Shown: positions 48,531-57,708 of the stretch, one piece after another | How positions within the stretch are numbered: the first letter of the stretch is position 1 | Layout: each line of letters starts with the position of its first letter | Assembly: GCA_963849635.1 (NCBI GenBank) | Contig: CAWKIA010000022.1 | Span: 300,208-364,207 of the forward strand | Direction of reading: 5' to 3' | Length of the DNA: 64,000 nucleotides | From: CAVRUD01 sp963849635 | Lineage (GTDB): Bacteria; Chloroflexota; Chloroflexia; Thermomicrobiales; UBA6265 | Notes under the pieces: generated by a model | Told to the model about the DNA's origin: nothing | The model's input: only the letters and a program-made list of their open reading frames with translations | Database searches by the model: none | Made by a program: the position numbers and the translations under genes

Positions 48531-49048
48531 GCCCGGTCGCTCCTGCCGGGCGATCCTGAGCCAATGCGCACCGCCCCCACGGAGACGCGCTCGCACGGCC
48601 CGGCGCCTGGTCACCAATCGGAAGGGGGCAGGCGATGCGTCGGGTCTCTCTGGGGTCGCTCGGCAGCGGGGCGAACGCCCGCTCCTTGGTCCCCATCATG
48701 GCGGTCTGCTCCGTCGGCATCGGGGATCGGCCGACGGAGCGGCGTCCTCGCACCGGTGCGGGCCTTCTCCAATGGGCGTCGCCGTCTCCGAGACGGAGGC
48801 GGGCCCTATCGCACCGACCGCGCCGGTCCGACCTCGTGGGCCGGCGGGTCAGACGAAGAACGGCGGGCTGCTGACGACGTAGCGCGCGAAGTCGCCGAAC
48901 GGCTCGTCGCTCATCTTGTAGAGAGGACCATGGTGGTCCAAAGGGTCGTGGCGGCACCGTCACCGTGACGGTCACAGTTGACCCGCCTGCTCATGAAGCG
49001 CATCATGGGGTACCAGTCTACTCGAGCATCCTCGTCCCGGAGTGCAGC
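48531..49048. other. intergenic, possible gene end only
   Basis: A short minus-strand stretch near 48870-48945 (PLYKMSDEPFGDFARYVVSS) looks like the end of some protein, without a matching beginning. Nothing else is recognised in these ~520 bases. Confidence 0.35.
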
Positions 49049-49855
49049 ATGACGGACACCCCGCAGATCTGGCATTACGGCTTGATCGCGCGCTGGTGGG
49101 CCGAGTTCAACGAACCGGACCCGGGAGAGCTGGCCTTCTACCAGGGGTTCGTCGAGCGCGACGGCCAACCCGCCCTCGACCTTGGCTGTGGCACGGGCCG
49201 CCTCCTGCTTCCCCTGCTGCAGGCCGGCCTCGACGTCGACGGCTGCGACCTCTCGCCCGACATGCTCGCCCACTGCCGCCAGCTCGCGGCCAGGGAGGGG
49301 CTCGAGCCGCGCCTGTACGAGCAGGCGATGCATGAGCTCGACCTGCCGCGCACCTACCGCACGATCTTCATCTGCGATTCGTTCGGCCTCGGTGGCCAGC
49401 GGCAGCACGATGCCGAGGCGCTCCGCCGCTGCCACCGCCACCTCGCCCCCGGCGGGGTGTTGGTCTTCAGCCTGGAACTCCCCTACTCGAACGCCGGGAA
49501 TTGGGCGAACTGGCTGCCGGAGGAACGACGGCACTTCCCCAAGGCATGGCCGGCGGGCGGGGAGCGGCGCCGGACGGCGGATGGGGACGAGCTGGAGCAG
49601 CGCGTGCGGTTGGTGGACCTTGATCCGCTGGAGCAGCAGACCACGATCCAGATCCGGTCAACGCGCTGGCGGGACGGGCAACGGGTCGCGGAGGAGGAGT
49701 ACACCATGGTGTCGATCCGGTACTTCCGCAACGAGGTGCTGCTGCTGTTGGAGCAGGCGGGCTTTGGAGAGGTCACCGTCTCCGGGGGCTACACCGACAC
49801 GGTGGCGACGGCAGCCGACACCTTCATAGTGTTCGTCGCCCGCAAGGCTGGTTAA
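49049..49855 (+). CDS. class I SAM-dependent methyltransferase
   Basis: The intact 268-residue frame starts at ATG 49049; a longer in-frame start at 48965 adds unrelated residues. Motif I is ALDLGCGTGRLLLPLLQAGL, then DVDGCDLSPDMLAHCR, TIFICDSFGLGGQRQHDAEA and RCHRHLAPGGVLVFSLELPY. The C-terminal part (YFRNEVLLLLEQAGFGEVTV) is the usual sheet edge. No substrate can be named. It is followed 66 bases later by the LLM oxidoreductase on the same strand, so they may be co-transcribed. Confidence 0.85.
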   Translation: MTDTPQIWHYGLIARWWAEFNEPDPGELAFYQGFVERDGQPALDLGCGTGRLLLPLLQAGLDVDGCDLSPDMLAHCRQLAAREGLEPRLYEQAMHELDLPRTYRTIFICDSFGLGGQRQHDAEALRRCHRHLAPGGVLVFSLELPYSNAGNWANWLPEERRHFPKAWPAGGERRRTADGDELEQRVRLVDLDPLEQQTTIQIRSTRWRDGQRVAEEEYTMVSIRYFRNEVLLLLEQAGFGEVTVSGGYTDTVATAADTFIVFVARKAG

Positions 49856-49921
49856 GCTCGCGGATGAACGGGTAGTTCGATGCGAGGACGTGCCGCTCCC
49901 GCCATTCGCCAGAGGCATGCC

Positions 49922-50899
49922 ATGGCCCCGACGCCAACAGTCACAGCCGTTTCCGCCCGGTCCCCCCAAGTTGGGTTCTTCGTGCCCGTGGCCGCCAGCC
50001 CTCCAGAGCCAGGCAGGGGCGATCTCGCCCCCCTGAACGTCGGCTGGAGCGACCTGGTGGCGCTCGCCGTGCGGGCGGAGGAGCTTGGCTTCGATTCGTT
50101 CTGGCTGTCCGATCATTTGCTCTTGGCGTTTGGCGAGGAGGCGCCGATCGGGTTCCGGGAGTGCTGGACCTTGCTCGCCGGCCTGGCGGGGGTCACGACC
50201 CGGATCCGGCTGGGGCCGCTCGTCACCAGCACGACGTACCGGAATCCGGCCCTGATCGCGAAGATGGCCGAGACCATTGACGAGATGAGCGGCGGACGTG
50301 TCGTGCTCGGCATCGGCGCCGGGCACATCCCCTCTGAGGCGCACGCATTCGGGTTTCCCTATGATCACCGGGCCAGTCGCTTCGAGGAGGCGATCCAGAT
50401 CATTACGGGGCTGCTTCGAGACCGGAAGGTGAATTTCGAGGGAACCTGGTACCAGGCGCGCGAGTGCGAGCTCCTCCCGACAGGTCCTCGACGTCAAGGC
50501 CCGCCCGTGATGGTGGGAGCGGAAGGTCCGCGCATGATCCGGATCGCCGCCCGCTACGCCGACGAGCTCAACATCGATGTCGGGACGACACTCGATTCCA
50601 TCGGACCGCTCAGCGCCTCGATCGATGTCGCCTGCCGCGAAGTTGGCCGCGATCCCACCACGCTTCGCCGCTCGGCGCTGGTCACGGTCGACCTGTCGTC
50701 GCCATCCCTCCCCGGCCAAGCCTGGGGCGATGTCCTGTTTGGCGAGCGCGCGTACCGCGGCACATCGGAGGACTTGGCCGGCATTCTCCGCGCCTACGCG
50801 GCAGCAGGATTCAGCGAGATCCAGATTTGGCTCAACCCGTGCTCGATCGCCGGGATTGAGGCATTCGCCCCAGTGCTCGACCTGCTGAGAGAGGGCTAG
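49922..50899 (+). CDS. LLM-class flavin (probably F420)-dependent oxidoreductase
   Basis: The intact frame is 325 aa from ATG 49922. The TIM-barrel luciferase-like fold is seen in LGFDSFWLSDHLLL, GVTTRIRLGPLVTSTTYRNP, LAKM-like LIAKMAETIDEMSGGRVVLG, GIGAGHIPSEAHAFGFP and RFEEAIQIITGLLRDRKVNF. IPLLVGG is replaced by GPPVMVGAEGPRM, followed by RIAARYADELNI. Members use FMN or F420H2 to oxidise or reduce small molecules; the cofactor is not certain. A second, frameshifted LLM gene of a different subtype lies at 59424. Confidence 0.85.
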   Translation: MAPTPTVTAVSARSPQVGFFVPVAASPPEPGRGDLAPLNVGWSDLVALAVRAEELGFDSFWLSDHLLLAFGEEAPIGFRECWTLLAGLAGVTTRIRLGPLVTSTTYRNPALIAKMAETIDEMSGGRVVLGIGAGHIPSEAHAFGFPYDHRASRFEEAIQIITGLLRDRKVNFEGTWYQARECELLPTGPRRQGPPVMVGAEGPRMIRIAARYADELNIDVGTTLDSIGPLSASIDVACREVGRDPTTLRRSALVTVDLSSPSLPGQAWGDVLFGERAYRGTSEDLAGILRAYAAAGFSEIQIWLNPCSIAGIEAFAPVLDLLREG

Positions 50900-51634
50900 G
50901 CGAACATCCCGCCTCCCACCTGGGCAAGCATGGCGAGTATGGATTATCGGGGCAGCCCCAGCATGTTGGCAGGATCCCCGACCCACCCCGGGGCGGAACG
51001 GTTCGACCTCCACCCCGGACGTCCGATGCACCGATGGACGCCCGGTCGGTGGCTGACCTCCGGCAACGGGACAAAGGCCCGGATACCCGCCCGCTGGATC
51101 GCACGGTCGGAGCGGGGAGGCGTCGGGGTCGGTCGGGCTGGCCCGAAAATCGGCAGTCCGCCGATAGGCGCCGCCCGTCCATGTGCGATCGGGGCGCCCC
51201 ACCACCCCGATTCAGTCGTGGCGGGTCGCGGCGCGGCCGGCCGGATCGACGTGCGCGGCGTCCGTCCACACAACTGGTAGGCACCCCGGGGCCGACAACT
51301 CCACACGGTTGTTTGCACAATACGGGCCCCTTGACCCTCACCTGGGGACGTGGCGACGACCTCGCCGCCTTTGCCGACGACTCAGGGCTGTGTCAAAGTC
51401 GACAGGAGTGGTTGGTGGCGGCATGGAGGAGCTTCGTTCGCCGCGGGCCTAGGATTGAATCCCCGGTCTGAGGCCGGAAATCCCTCCCGGGCTGAGCACG
51501 ACCGGCGGGCGGGCGGACTTTGACACAACCCTGGTTCGGCAGGCACGACCTCTTGACCGCCCCATCCGCCAACGCTACGCTACGCTCGTTCGCCGATTCC
51601 GACAAAATTGTTTTGCACAGCAACCGGAGCGCCC
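50900..51634. other. 735-base gap holding a diverged tail copy and a MITE-like element
   Basis: No gene is recognised. At 51325-51384 the frame GPLTLTWGRGDDLAAFADD is a diverged tail copy (c8). The MITE-like element 51383-51533 directly follows it. The rest is unremarkable. Confidence 0.5.
51383..51533. mobile_element. 151-bp MITE-like element with 18-bp terminal inverted repeats
   Basis: The ends read CAGGGYTGTGTCAAAGTC in both directions, differing at one base. There is no coding capacity. No clear target duplication is seen. It abuts tail copy c8, apparently replacing its stop. Confidence 0.75.
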
Positions 51635-52483
51635 ATGAGCAGCTCGCGGACCAAAGGCACATCATGGTGGATGGACGCCGTGACGGACCGGCGCCGGCTC
51701 CTGCGCGAGTTGGTGGGGGTTTCGGTTGGGGCCGGCATCGTCGGCGCCTCGCGGGCCACGAGCGCGCGGGCCGCCCAGGCGACTCCCGGGGCCGCCGGCA
51801 CGCTGGGCGAGCGCCTCATCCACGAGGCCCCAGGGATGACGGACCAGTTTGGCCGCATCCCGCTGTCTCGCCTGAGCTTCGACGCCCGCGGGGAGCTGCC
51901 AATCGGGATTCTGGTCGGGCCGTTGGTGGCGATCGTCGAGTCCGGCGAGTTCGAGGTCGAGGCGGCTACCGCCGGCTTCGTCGGTCCGGGCGACCGGTTG
52001 GTGGTCGGTCCCGGCATCGCAGTCAGCGCACGGAACACCACGGACGATCCCGGCTCGTGGCTGGCGCTGATCCTGGTGACGGAAGAGGACCGAGATGCTG
52101 CCACCGCGCAGTTCGAGGCTCAGATCTACTCCAACTTGACGCCGGAAATGGTGCCGACCGACATTGAGCATCGTCTGCTGACCCGCAGACAAAATATTAG
52201 ATCCAGACTGTATCCGGCACGATTCACGCTGGAGACCGTGGTCCTGGCGCCGGGGGCAGGCCTCGAATCGCTCGACCTCGGCGGTCCAACGCCGGTGGTC
52301 GGGATCGGCGTGATCGTGGAGAGGGGGAGGATCCGGTTGACCGGCAAGCCGAATTGGGATCCGCTCGTGACCGGCGAGGACACGCAGTTTGAGGCGGACG
52401 ACGACTCTGGAGTCCAGGCGGTGGGCGACGAGCCGGCTTTGCTGTTGGTCGTGCGAATGGGCGAGGACGACGCGGCGGATTAG
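51635..52483 (+). CDS. TAT-exported cupin-like protein
   Basis: ATG at 51635 is preceded by GGAG. The signal region DRRRLLRELVGVSVGAGIVG ends near ARAAQA. The mature chain carries two cupin-like halves: RLSFDARGELPIGILVGPLV to FVGPGDRLVVGPGIAVSARN, then FTLETVVLAPGAGLESLDLG to IVERGRIRLTGKPN. Metal-binding His residues of classical cupins are missing, so it may bind a ligand rather than catalyse. The length is 282 aa with no frame change. It may be related to the first half of the protein at 42662. It ends GEDDAAD, near tail copy c9. Confidence 0.6.
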   Translation: MSSSRTKGTSWWMDAVTDRRRLLRELVGVSVGAGIVGASRATSARAAQATPGAAGTLGERLIHEAPGMTDQFGRIPLSRLSFDARGELPIGILVGPLVAIVESGEFEVEAATAGFVGPGDRLVVGPGIAVSARNTTDDPGSWLALILVTEEDRDAATAQFEAQIYSNLTPEMVPTDIEHRLLTRRQNIRSRLYPARFTLETVVLAPGAGLESLDLGGPTPVVGIGVIVERGRIRLTGKPNWDPLVTGEDTQFEADDDSGVQAVGDEPALLLVVRMGEDDAAD

Positions 52484-52535
52484 AGCGTCTTGCGGATAAG
52501 GTGCGACGTGGGCGGCGTGGCGGGCGGTGAGTACG

Positions 52536-52617
52536 TCGTCACCGACGCAACATCACGCCCCCGTCGTGGAACTGACCTGGACGGGACGACGAACTCGCTG
52601 CATTCGCCGCCGACTAA
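52536..52617 (+). repeat. tail module, copy c9 (one frame change)
   Basis: The segment TCACCGACGCAACATCA is the same junction sequence seen after the cyclase fragments, but no cyclase piece is present here. It then encodes HAPVVELTWTG; with two bases missing the frame would continue to AAD-TAA. Confidence 0.75.
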
Positions 52618-52645
52618 CCACCCACAACACAGCATCACGACTCGG

Positions 52646-52672
52646 GGGCCGGCGCCTCATGGTGTCCGGCCC
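52646..52672 (+). repeat. tail-associated hairpin, copy at 52.6 kb
   Basis: The same arms carry the loop TCAT instead of TCAG. It lies 28 bases after the c9 stop. Confidence 0.75.
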
Positions 52673-52866
52673 GTGCCGTGCGCGGTGCGCCGAATTGGGA
52701 TTGTCTGCAATCACTCAATGCAATGCGGCCGGCCCGGCCCGCCCGATGGGCGGAGGCTGCCACCAGATGCCCGAGTATGCTTGACACGGCCCGCGGCGGG
52801 TATGCCCGATGTGCGCGCGGCCGGAGTTGGCCGCGTCTGGTTGGCGTTGGCCGAGGAGGAGGGTGG

Positions 52867-53529
52867 ATGGACGACGACGAACGTCGACGTCAGCGATTCG
52901 AGCGGGGGACCGACCCGGCGCGCGTGCTCGCCCTCAGCGACGGCGTCATCGCCATCATCATCACGTTGCTCGTGCTGGAGATCCACGTCCCCGAGCTCAC
53001 CGGCGGTCAGGACCTCAGGGAGGCGTTGCGGGAGATCCGCCCCTCCTTCGTCGCCTTCCTGATCAGCTTCGTGGTCGTGGCCATCGCCTGGGCCGGCCAC
53101 CGCGACCAATTCGCGCTCATCCGCCGGACCGACCGCACGCTGGTCTGGCTCAACATCCTCTACCTGCTGCCGCTCTCCGTCCTGCCGTTCGCGACGTCCC
53201 TGCTCGCCCGCTACGACGAGGAACCGGTCGCGCTCAGGATGTACGGGATCTTATTGGTCGCGATCGCGGTGACCCGGCTGATCATGTGGATCTACGCGAC
53301 TGGGCGGCCGTACCTCCTCTTCGTCCCCATCGATGCGCGGTCGCGGTGGACGGGGGTCGCCCTCGTGGCGGCGCAAGGCGCCATCTATGCGGTCGCCATC
53401 GCCATCGCAACGGCGTCCCCGACCGCCAGTCTGCGGATCTACGCCGCCGTGCCCGTCCTGTACTTCGTCGTCATCACCATCGCGCGCACCACCGCGCGGC
53501 CGGGATCGGCGGAGCAGGACTTCACGTGA
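52867..53529 (+). CDS. TMEM175-family (DUF1211) membrane protein
   Basis: ATG at 52867 has a strong GAGGAGGAGGGTGG upstream. The 220-aa product has six helices. The first contains the family motif, here LSDGVIAIIITLLVLEIHVP (usual FSD at the pore-lining position). FVAFLISFVVVAIAWAGHRD, LVWLNILYLLPLSVLPFATS and a C-terminal helix (AVPVLYFVVITIARTT) follow. Bacterial TMEM175 proteins form potassium channels. The single six-helix unit would need to assemble as a tetramer. It is intact and flanked by repeated DNA. Confidence 0.85.
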   Translation: MDDDERRRQRFERGTDPARVLALSDGVIAIIITLLVLEIHVPELTGGQDLREALREIRPSFVAFLISFVVVAIAWAGHRDQFALIRRTDRTLVWLNILYLLPLSVLPFATSLLARYDEEPVALRMYGILLVAIAVTRLIMWIYATGRPYLLFVPIDARSRWTGVALVAAQGAIYAVAIAIATASPTASLRIYAAVPVLYFVVITIARTTARPGSAEQDFT

Positions 53530-53689
53530 GCCATCGCTGGCGACCGCACGGTCGTCGCCGACGTTTCGGTGATGGTCGTGACGACGACGCTGTCCGGAAA
53601 ACCCGTGTCGATCGACGTTGCGTCGCATGTCCGGGTTTGTGGGGCACGGCACGCTCGGTCCCTCCACGATGAAGCCAGGAGCACAGACC
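53530..53689 (+). repeat. part of the GAP-like/cyclase leader repeat, copy 2
   Basis: GACCGCACGGTCGTCGCC through GGGGCACGGCACGCTCGGTC matches 42,410 onward (in part) and 60,780 and 62,710. It encodes a short run of the GAP-like fragment and then the leader before the cyclase start. Confidence 0.7.
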
Positions 53690-53923
53690 ATGGCCGCACC
53701 GAACGTGCTGCTCGATCTCGCCGCCGCACTCGCCCATGGCGACATGCGGGTGGTCGACCTGACGATGCCGCTGGGACCGGAGCCGCCGGTGCTGCCCCTG
53801 CCGCCGCCATTCCCGAACTCCCCGATGTTCCAGGTGACCGAAATCTCGCGCTACGACGAGCGCGGACCGGCCTGGTACTGGAACTCGTTCGTCACCGACG
53901 CAACATCATGCGCCAATCGTTGA
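53690..53923 (+). pseudogene. truncated cyclase-family gene, copy 2
   Basis: The leader GGAGCACAGACC precedes the ATG. The product runs NVLLDLAAALAHGDMRVVDL, LTMPLGPEPPVLPLP and TEISRYDERGPAWYWNSFVT, then DATSC, as in copies 1, 3 and 4. The metal-binding region is missing. Nucleotide identity with the 62860 copy is very high, so the duplication is recent or kept uniform by recombination. Confidence 0.8.
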
Positions 53924-53972
53924 GCTGACCTGGCGCGGCGACGAACTGGCCGCGCTCGCGGCGGATCAATAG
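53907..53972 (+). repeat. tail module, copy c10
   Basis: It encodes HAPIVELTWRGDELAALAAD then Q-TAG, in the +1 frame relative to the cyclase fragment. The following GTTGCAAAACC is shared with copy c13. Confidence 0.8.
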
Positions 53973-54103
53973 GACGTTGCAAAACCGGACCACCGTTGCT
54001 CGCGCGGTCGTCGCCGCACAGCCGGCGTCTTATGATTGCGGGTGACGTCACGACGGGGCGGGGGGTGATGGAGCGAGCCCGCCCGACGGCTGAGGAGGGC
54101 ACC

Positions 54104-54598
54104 ATGCCGACGCAACAAGGAGATCTGGCGTTACTCGAGGACCCGGTGGCGCAGCGGTTGCTGCGGTCGACCATCCCGGCCCGGCTGGCCTACGTCTGGC
54201 CGGACGGCACGCCGCGCGTCGTCCCCATCGGCTTCCACTGGAACGGCACGGAGGTCGTGCTGGGGACGCCGCCGGACGCGCCGAAGATGAAGGCGCTGCG
54301 GGACGGGACCAAGGTGGCCCTCACGATCGACAGCGACGCCATGCCGTACCGGGTCCTCCTGATCCGCGGCACCGTGCGAGTCGACACCGTCGAGGGGATT
54401 GCCCCGGAGTACGCCGCCATGACCACGCGGGTCATGGGGGAAGATCAGGGGCGGGCGTGGCTGGAGAACCTGGGCCCGATCTGCCCGCGGATGGCGCGCG
54501 TCTTCGTCCGGCCGGAGTGGGTGGGGATTCTCGACTTCGAGACCCGCTTCCCGAGCGCGATCGAGCGGGCGATGGAGCGCGCCGGGGCCCAGACCTAG
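54104..54598 (+). CDS. pyridoxamine 5'-phosphate oxidase-like FMN/F420-binding protein
   Basis: ATG at 54104 follows GAGGAGGG; the frame is open further upstream but without similarity. The 164-aa product has the split beta-barrel core: RLLRSTIPARLAYVWPDGTP, RVVPIGFHWNGTEVVLGT, KMKALRDGTKVALTIDS and YRVLLIRGTVRVDTVEGIAP. It ends with RVFVRPEWVGILDFETRFPS. This is the PPOx/PNPOx-like (Rv1155-type) family, which binds FMN or F420. The function is unknown. No membrane segments. Confidence 0.8.
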   Translation: MPTQQGDLALLEDPVAQRLLRSTIPARLAYVWPDGTPRVVPIGFHWNGTEVVLGTPPDAPKMKALRDGTKVALTIDSDAMPYRVLLIRGTVRVDTVEGIAPEYAAMTTRVMGEDQGRAWLENLGPICPRMARVFVRPEWVGILDFETRFPSAIERAMERAGAQT

Positions 54599-54749
54599 GC
54601 CGCCGCCGGCTCGGTCGGCATCCCGGCTCGGCCCCGGTCCCCGGGCTCGGGCCGAAGATGCCCCCAGAGCCAGTGCGATTCATCGACGATGCGTCCGGGT
54701 GGGTGGGAGCCGCTGGATGCGCGCCCCACCTAATTGGAAGGGAACGTCA

Positions 54750-55619
54750 ATGAACGCCGAGAGCCACCGCTTCGCCGTCGGGTCGTTCGCCTGCACCGCC
54801 GTCGCCGACGGCACCTTTCCTTATCCGCCCCCCAGCTTCGCTGCCAACGTGTCGCCCGCGCGCGTCGCCGAGGAACTCGCCGCGAACGGGCGCCCGACCG
54901 ACGTGATCGCCACCCCGTACACCTGCCTGGTGGTCGACACCGGGCGGCACCGGGTCCTCGTCGACACCGGCATGGGGCCGCTCCCGCCGGACCTGCCCGA
55001 TACCACCGGCAAGCTGGGGGAGCGCTTGCGGGCGGGAGGCATCGATCCGAACGACATCGACACCGTGGTCCTCACCCACGGCCACGCCGACCACATCGGC
55101 GGCAACCTCGATGCGGACGGGGCGCTCGCCTTCCCCAACGCCCGCTTCGCCATGTGGCGGTCCGAATGGGACTACTGGACGTCGGAGCCGAGCCTGGCCG
55201 AACTCCAGGTGGACGACCACCTCAAGGACCTGCTACGGCAGTGGGCGCGGACCAACCTGCCGCCGGTGCGGGACCGGGTCGACCTCATCGACCGGGAGAC
55301 CGAGATCGTGCCGGGCATCACCGCGCTGGCCGCGCCGGGCCACACCCCGGGCCACATGGCGCTGGCCATCGCCTCGGGAGGGGAGGTGTTGCTCCACCTG
55401 GTCGATGTCGCCCTCGACCCGTTCCAACTGGAGCACCCGGATTGGGTGGCGGCCTTCGACTTCGACCCGGCGCAGGTGGTGGCGACCCGGCGTCGCCTGT
55501 TCGACCGGGCGGCCGACCAACGGGCCCTGGTGCTCTGCTACCACTTTCCCTTCCCGGGTCTCGGTCGGGTGAAGCGGGCCGGCGAGGGCTGGCGGTGGGA
55601 GCCTGCCGCGGCGACATAG
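54750..55619 (+). CDS. MBL-fold metallo-hydrolase
   Basis: The intact 289-aa frame starts at ATG 54750 after GGAAGGG. The metal-binding motif is TVVLTHGHADHIGGNLDADG (HxHxDH), a further His lies in ALAAPGHTPGHMALAI, and the Asp in LLHLVDVALDPFQ. The N-terminal strand CLVVDTGRHRVLVDTGMGPL is typical. The arrangement resembles lactonase or quinolone-lactonase-like and related broad hydrolases, which use two zinc or iron ions. The substrate is unknown. It is not near any quorum-sensing synthase in the window. Confidence 0.85.
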   Translation: MNAESHRFAVGSFACTAVADGTFPYPPPSFAANVSPARVAEELAANGRPTDVIATPYTCLVVDTGRHRVLVDTGMGPLPPDLPDTTGKLGERLRAGGIDPNDIDTVVLTHGHADHIGGNLDADGALAFPNARFAMWRSEWDYWTSEPSLAELQVDDHLKDLLRQWARTNLPPVRDRVDLIDRETEIVPGITALAAPGHTPGHMALAIASGGEVLLHLVDVALDPFQLEHPDWVAAFDFDPAQVVATRRRLFDRAADQRALVLCYHFPFPGLGRVKRAGEGWRWEPAAAT

Positions 55620-55719
55620 ATCCGACAGAGCGGAGGGCGGGCGCTGCCTCGGAGCAGCCACCCGGACCGTGGCCGACCGCCTCATCCCGGCAACGGCGTG
55701 AGGAACTTGAGGCACAGAT

Positions 55720-55825
55720 GGCCTAGCCTGCGCCGCGCAGGCTAGGTGGAGCGAGGTCGGCCCGCCGCTCGTAGCGGATCGTCAGCCGCCGATACCGGTT
55801 CAGCCACGCCAGGGTGCGCATGCGT
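55720..55825 (-). mobile_element. IS5-family transposase C-terminal remnant
   Basis: The minus strand reads TLAWLNRYRRLTIRYERRAD, the conserved end of many IS5 transposases, then a frame change. Only about 35 codons survive. It abuts the tail-associated hairpin at 55862. Confidence 0.75.
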
Positions 55826-55861
55826 CCGACTGACGATCCACAACACAGCACGACCACTCGC

Positions 55862-55888
55862 GGGTCGGCGCCTAATGGTGCCCGGCCC
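55862..55888 (+). repeat. tail-associated hairpin, copy at 55.9 kb
   Basis: Arms are GGGTCGG and CCGGCCC with loop TAAT. The preceding bases ACTGACGATCCACAACACAG match the post-stop linker of other copies, but most of the tail coding part is missing. Confidence 0.75.
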
Positions 55889-55930
55889 GTGCCGTGCGTG
55901 GCGCGCCGAATCGCCGTTATCTGCAGAGCG

Positions 55931-56085
55931 TCACTGGGTCGCCCTGAGTCCCGCCTGCACCGCGTCGAGCAGTTCGTCGATCCCGAACGGTTTGTGGAGG
56001 GACCCCGTCACTCCGCCGTCGAGCGCCCCGGGACCGGCCGTGGCGCTCATCAGCATCACCGGTCTCTGGCCGCGCATTCTTGCGG
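55931..56085 (-). pseudogene. response-regulator receiver fragment
   Basis: The minus frame reads RPVMLMSATAGPGALDGGVT, then GSLHKPFGIDELLDAVQAGL and a stop. LHKPF holds the conserved Lys of receiver domains and SAT its preceding Ser/Thr. The first half, including the phosphorylated Asp, is missing. It is a broken two-component gene. Confidence 0.65.
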
Positions 56086-56280
56086 CGCTACCAGTGGGCG
56101 CCAGCCAGGTGTCGCCGTAGGGCACGTTTTCGCGGGCGAGCAGCTTTGCCCGGACTGCGTCCTGCACGGTCGGTCGGCCCCTATTCCCGTGTTGACACTG
56201 AGCCCCTGTTCGGTAGGATTCCGGTCGCTGCGTCCGCCGTCGTCCGCCCCGGCTGCCCGTTCCCGCCAGGAGATGTGCCC

Positions 56281-57090
56281 GTGTCCACCCCCGAGCTCGC
56301 CGCGATCAAGCAACGCCAGCAGCAAGCCTGGGCCGCCGGCGACTTCGCCGCGGTCGGCACCGGCCAACAGATCGTCAGCGAGGCGCTGTGCGAGGCGGTC
56401 GACCTGCGGGCCGGCAGTCGCGTCCTCGACGTCGCCTGCGGCGCCGGCAACGCGGCCCTGGCCGCGGCCCGCCGCTTCGCCGAGGCGGTCGGGGTCGACT
56501 ACGTGCCCGCCCTGCTGGCGCGGGGGCGCGAGCGGGCGGCGGCCGAGCGGCTGCCAGTCGCGTTCCAAGAAGGCGATGCCGAGGCGCTGCCCTTCCCGGA
56601 CGCGAGCTTCGACGTGGTGCTCTCGACCTTCGGGGTGATGTTCGCCCCGGACCAGGCGCGGGCGGCCGCCGAGTTGCTGCGCGTCTGCCGGCCGGGCGGC
56701 ACGATCGGTTTGGCGAACTGGACGCCGGAGGGGTTCACCGGCCAGTCCTCCGCGATCCGGAACCGGTACGCGCCGCCCCCGCCGGGGCTGGCGCCGCCGG
56801 GGCGCTGGGGGACCGAGGACGGCGTCCGCGCGCTCCTGGGCGAGGGGGTCGCCAACGTGCGGGCTGAGCGGCGCGTCTTCGTCTACCGCTTCCCGTCGCC
56901 CCAGGCCTGGCTGGCGTTCATGCGGACCCACTTCGGGCCGACGGTGCGGACCTTCGCGGCGCTGGACGCGGCCGGGCAGGCGGCGTACGCGGCCGACCTG
57001 CTGGCGCTGATCGGCCGCTTCAACCGGGCCGACGACGGCACCGCGGTGATCCCGTCCGAGTACCTGGAAGTCGTCGCCACGCGCCGCTGA
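56281..57090 (+). CDS. class I SAM-dependent methyltransferase
   Basis: GTG at 56281 has CAGGAG upstream. The 269-aa intact product starts STPELAAIKQRQQQAWAAGD. Motif I is VLDVACGAGNAALAAARRFA, the acidic site GVDYVPALLARGRERA, then DAEALPFPDASFDVVLSTFG and AELLRVCRPGGTIGLANWTP. The latter part (FRTHFGPTV-like FMRTHFGPTVRTFAALDAAG) is typical of a large Methyltransf_11/25 group. The substrate is unknown. A tail copy (c11) lies about 120 bases downstream. Confidence 0.85.
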   Translation: MSTPELAAIKQRQQQAWAAGDFAAVGTGQQIVSEALCEAVDLRAGSRVLDVACGAGNAALAAARRFAEAVGVDYVPALLARGRERAAAERLPVAFQEGDAEALPFPDASFDVVLSTFGVMFAPDQARAAAELLRVCRPGGTIGLANWTPEGFTGQSSAIRNRYAPPPPGLAPPGRWGTEDGVRALLGEGVANVRAERRVFVYRFPSPQAWLAFMRTHFGPTVRTFAALDAAGQAAYAADLLALIGRFNRADDGTAVIPSEYLEVVATRR

Positions 57091-57208
57091 GGGCCGGCGT
57101 CGCCGACCGAGCCGTCGCGGGCGTGGACCTTGAAGCGCCACCTCCGGCGGCGGGCCGGGGCATCGAGCAACTCGGACTCCGCCCAGACACCGTTCTTCAC
57201 CGCGTGTA

Positions 57209-57274
57209 CACGTTGCGCCCGTCGTTGAACTGACCTGGGCGGGCGACGAACTACGCGCCCTGGCGGCAGACTAG
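57209..57274 (+). repeat. tail module, copy c11
   Basis: It encodes HVAPVVELTWAGDELRALAA then D-TAG. The upstream TCTTCACCGCGTGTACACG matches c3 and c5. No hairpin follows. Confidence 0.85.
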
Positions 57275-57479
57275 GGGGTGCAGGAGCCACCAACGCGGCC
57301 ACGTGTCGCGGTCGGGCTCGTTTGTGCCCCAGACCGTTGGGTCGTCAACGTGCGTGTCCATCAGTTCTTGACATCGCCGCCGATCGGCGTAGAGTGCGAG
57401 GACACGCCACCCCCCAGAGGCTCGCACGGTCGCACGTCGCGGTCGACGGCTGGCCACGCATGGCGCGAGGAGACCAGGG

Positions 57480-57670
57480 ATGACGGCGATGGACGCACCG
57501 GTTCCTCCGCCACCGGAGGCGGTCCTGGGGGGGATATTGATGGCTGCCTCCGCACCCAGGCCGTGCGGGTCGTGGCGAAGTTGAGGATTCCCGATCTCCT
57601 GCATGATGGGCCGCGGAGCTCGGCGGCGTTGGCCGCAGCGACGGGGGCGCACGAACCGTCGCTGCGGCGA
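57480..57670 (+). pseudogene. O-methyltransferase N-terminal (dimerisation) fragment
   Basis: From ATG 57480 the frame MTAMDAPVPPPPEAVLGGI shifts near 57,535 and continues TQAVRVVAKLRIPDLLHDGP, then SSAALAAATGAHEPSLRR. This is the winged-helix dimerisation domain of small-molecule O-methyltransferases. The catalytic domain is absent; the opposite-strand cupin follows. Confidence 0.65.
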
Positions 57671-57708
57671 GGCGCTTGGCCTGGTCGCCGGCTTCGTCCC
57701 GTTGGTGC

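Noticed and set aside
48340..48975. 211-aa minus-strand frame opposite the serpin end
   Set aside because: Arg-rich and antisense to a recognised gene; only its last ~25 residues in another frame look protein-like.
54734..55726. Plus-strand 330-aa open frame over the MBL hydrolase
   Set aside because: Arg/Gly/Pro-rich out-of-frame translation of the clearly coding HxHxDH gene.
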